Part shown: positions 62,257 to 64,000 of the stretch, piece after piece
Numbering within the stretch: position 1 is the first letter of the stretch
How the letters are laid out: the number at the start of each line of letters is the position of its first letter
Source of the DNA: Paramecium pentaurelia
Lineage: Eukaryota > Ciliophora > Oligohymenophorea > Peniculida > Parameciidae
NCBI GenBank assembly: GCA_905183005.1
Contig: CAJJDO010000149.1
Span: forward strand, 186,001-250,000
Direction of reading: 5' to 3'
DNA: 64,000 nt
The notes under the pieces: generated by a model
Database searches by the model: none
What the model was told of the DNA's origin: nothing
What the model saw: the letters and a program-made list of their open reading frames with translations, nothing else
Program-made: the position numbers and the translations under genes

Positions 62257-62651
62257 AATGTTGTGTATATCTATTAGATAGAAAAAATATTAAACAAAAA
62301 ATTTATAAAATTCAAAATTCCACAAACTTCTTCTACATACTTGATTTAAATAAAGTGAATTACTTACTTTAAGCTTGTTATAATGAGCTATTATATATAT
62401 ATTTAAAAGGAAAAGTTCACTATTTTAATATTGTAAATAATTTTTCAATTTATTATTTATTAAATAAGTATACTTTGTAAAAGAGTTTCTGATATAATGA
62501 TATGTATTCCTAACATTAATATCTAAAATATTTTAATCTTTTATTCTTATTAATAATTTATGAATCATATTTATATAAATATCTAAAAACAATAAAATTA
62601 TGAAAATCTCAAAGTAAATAATTTTTATTTTTTAATTATTTTATTAAATAT
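61476..62651. repeat. Second copy of exact 1,176-bp repeat
   Basis: Second arm of the repeat described at 60299-61474; unique sequence resumes at 62652. Confidence 0.9.
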
Positions 62652-63174
62652 AATGAATCTCATTATAACAAATAAAATTGTCAATTTTAAGGAAGAAAAT
62701 TTTTATATTAAATATGTAAAAATGATAATAATAACATAAATGAGTTCAAAAAGTAAAATGAATATTATGATAACATATTATTAATATTAATTCAAGATTT
62801 AAATAAAAAAGAAAAAATGATTTTTTTATCATTATTATAAGTAAGTTTAGGATGGGATAAATGACTTGATTACCTGAAGAATTTAAGTATTGGTTTAAAA
62901 TTTGAAATAAAATTAGTAATTAGGAAATCATGGATGTACATAAAAAAAATTAAAATTAAAAATGACACTTTTAAAGATGTACAAAAGTTCAAATCGATAT
63001 GATATTATTTTTAATCAATATAATAAGCAGTTTTTTTTAAGATATAAAATATTAAAAAGAGTAAAATATATTATAATCTAAGGGAAATTCAAAGAACAAA
63101 GTAATTTATATTTGAACATACCAACGCAGTTAGAAATTTCTTAATAAAATATTGAGTAAGATATTTATTAACTT
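62652..63174. other. AT-rich non-coding stretch
   Basis: About 520 bases with no coding frame or RNA gene that I can support, upstream of the tRNA-like gene. Confidence 0.5.
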
Positions 63175-63246
63175 CATCACGTAGCTTAGAGGTAGAGCGT
63201 TGTTCTAGAAAAACATCTGTCCGAGTTCGAGTCTTCGGGGTGATGA
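63175..63246 (+). tRNA. tRNA-like gene, anticodon AGA (Ser) but with short variable loop
   Basis: 72 nt. Acceptor CATCACG pairs with GGTGATG except the last G-G pair; D arm GCTT/GAGC with loop AGAGGTA; anticodon stem TTGTT/AACAT (outer T-T mismatch) with loop CTAGAAA, anticodon AGA at 63207-63209; four-nt variable region; T arm CCGAG, loop TTCGAGT, closing side CTTCGG with one extra base. Internal A box (63182-63192) and B box GTTCGAGTC (63225-63233) match pol III consensus. A serine tRNA should have a long variable arm, absent here. It may be a diverged tRNA, a pseudogene or a tRNA-derived RNA. Confidence 0.75.
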
Positions 63247-63252
63247 TTTTTT
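63247..63252 (+). terminator. RNA polymerase III T-run terminator
   Basis: Six T directly after the tRNA-like discriminator base, followed by a second run of five T; supports transcription of the gene. Confidence 0.7.
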
Positions 63253-64000
63253 ATTTTTAATACATTTATATATAAGTGTTTTTATCATTTTTATCTAAAT
63301 AATAAGTAATTCTAATGAATTAATTAGTGAATATATTTGAATTATGTTGAATTCAAATTGATTCATTATGATATCTGGTTAGTTTTTCTTTTCATTAATT
63401 CTCTTTTATTTTAGCATAACAAAATAACTTAATAAATAAAAATGATTAGATAATTCAAAAATTTTAATTAATAGATTATCTTTAAAATAATAATTTAATA
63501 ATTTTTAAATTGATTTAAATGAAATAGATAAGTAATAGGAATAATTAATTAAAAATTATCAATAAATCTCTAGATTATTTAATTATTAAATTTAAATAGA
63601 TGAATGATTTTAGTTTTTTTTTGTATTTAAGATAATTTCAATATATATTTATATAAATTTGTTAATTCTGAAATCAGTAATATTTGAAGATAAATTATTA
63701 AATAGCTTGGTTAAATCATAAGTAATTTTGAATTAAGAAATAGGATAGGGTTATCATATATAAAAATTAATTGTAGGGTCATATTGAAAATTTATTTTCT
63801 TCTGAATTTTATAATGGTGGAAGAGCTTTAATTAATTGTAATAATAGGTATATAGATCCATATAGAATTAATTTAATAATTATATAAATGATGATTCTCT
63901 TTTGATTAATTTTCCAACTTTTGTGTCTTCATTTAATTTATAAGTCTCTTTGTGTCGTCAATTAAGGTAATTTTTTAATTTAATTATTATTCTATTAAAC
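63253..64000. other. AT-rich stretch to window end
   Basis: About 750 bases, GC near its lowest in the window. No telomere repeat, RNA gene or convincing coding region. A minus-strand frame from the right edge to about 63370 lacks TGA but has poor, nearly acid-free composition. Confidence 0.4.

Noticed and set aside
63370..64000. Minus-strand frame of about 210 codons without TGA
   Set aside because: Almost no acidic residues, Ile/Leu/Asn/Tyr-heavy, GC under 20 percent; consistent with non-coding DNA where TGA is uncommon.
1..64000. Widespread pseudogenes due to in-frame TAA/TAG
   Set aside because: Conserved families (eIF6, PSMA5, V-ATPase H, IFT57, kinases) are full length when TAA/TAG are glutamine, so the ciliate code explains them.
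1..64000. CRISPR arrays, insertion sequences, telomere repeats
   Set aside because: No regularly spaced repeats, no transposase motifs, no G4T2/G3T3 tracts were found.

Overview
The window is macronuclear DNA of a ciliate, almost certainly a Paramecium. Dozens of conserved proteins read through only if TAA and TAG mean glutamine and TGA is the sole stop. Introns are minute (about 18-34 nt, mostly GTA...TAG), gaps between genes are short and very AT-rich, and a trichocyst matrix protein, a Paramecium-type secretory crystal protein, lies at 5.6-6.8 kb. A standard-code reading would break nearly every gene here. I recognise 48 protein genes, a partial second copy of one, and one tRNA-like gene. 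Coordinates run from start codon to TGA and include introns; splice sites were placed by hand.

Layout. 0-5 kb: a tubulin-type carboxypeptidase cut by the left edge, then a long coiled-coil protein. 5.6-17 kb: trichocyst matrix protein, kinesin, ESS2, an eIF4G-like protein, a RING-CH membrane protein, an unknown, and eIF6. 17.7-27.5 kb: a Myb protein, a CAMK-like kinase, a papain-fold protein without catalytic residues, PP2C, a multispanning membrane protein, small unknowns, proteasome alpha-5 and an ankyrin protein. 28-36 kb: a VSR-like receptor, unknowns, two cystatin-like secreted proteins, an AGC-type kinase and a VAP-like protein. 36.6-43.5 kb: a pseudokinase, V-ATPase subunit H, IFT57, a poly-Q membrane protein and two unknowns. 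43.7-55 kb: a membrane protein with a histidine-kinase ATPase fold, unknowns, a CXC (LIN54/TSO1) protein, an LRR protein, a DHHC acyltransferase and a well-expressed-looking membrane protein. 55-62.7 kb: an RBR ubiquitin ligase, mitochondrial uL1, an alpha/beta hydrolase, a MAP3K, a divergent eIF4E, and BRX1 followed by a repeated copy of itself across an N. 62.7-64 kb: AT-rich DNA with a tRNA-like gene.

There is no operon logic. Genes are packed on both strands as in a ciliate somatic genome, and neighbours rarely share a pathway. Themes that recur are translation and ribosome assembly (eIF4G, eIF6, eIF4E, uL1m, BRX1), cilia and cytoskeleton (carboxypeptidase, kinesin, IFT57), and enzyme folds that have lost catalytic residues. 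I see no mobile element, CRISPR array, telomere or self-contained new multi-gene system. The points most worth checking are the exact 1,176-bp repeat around the N (probably an assembly join), the odd tRNA, and the papain-like and kinase-like proteins lacking active-site residues.
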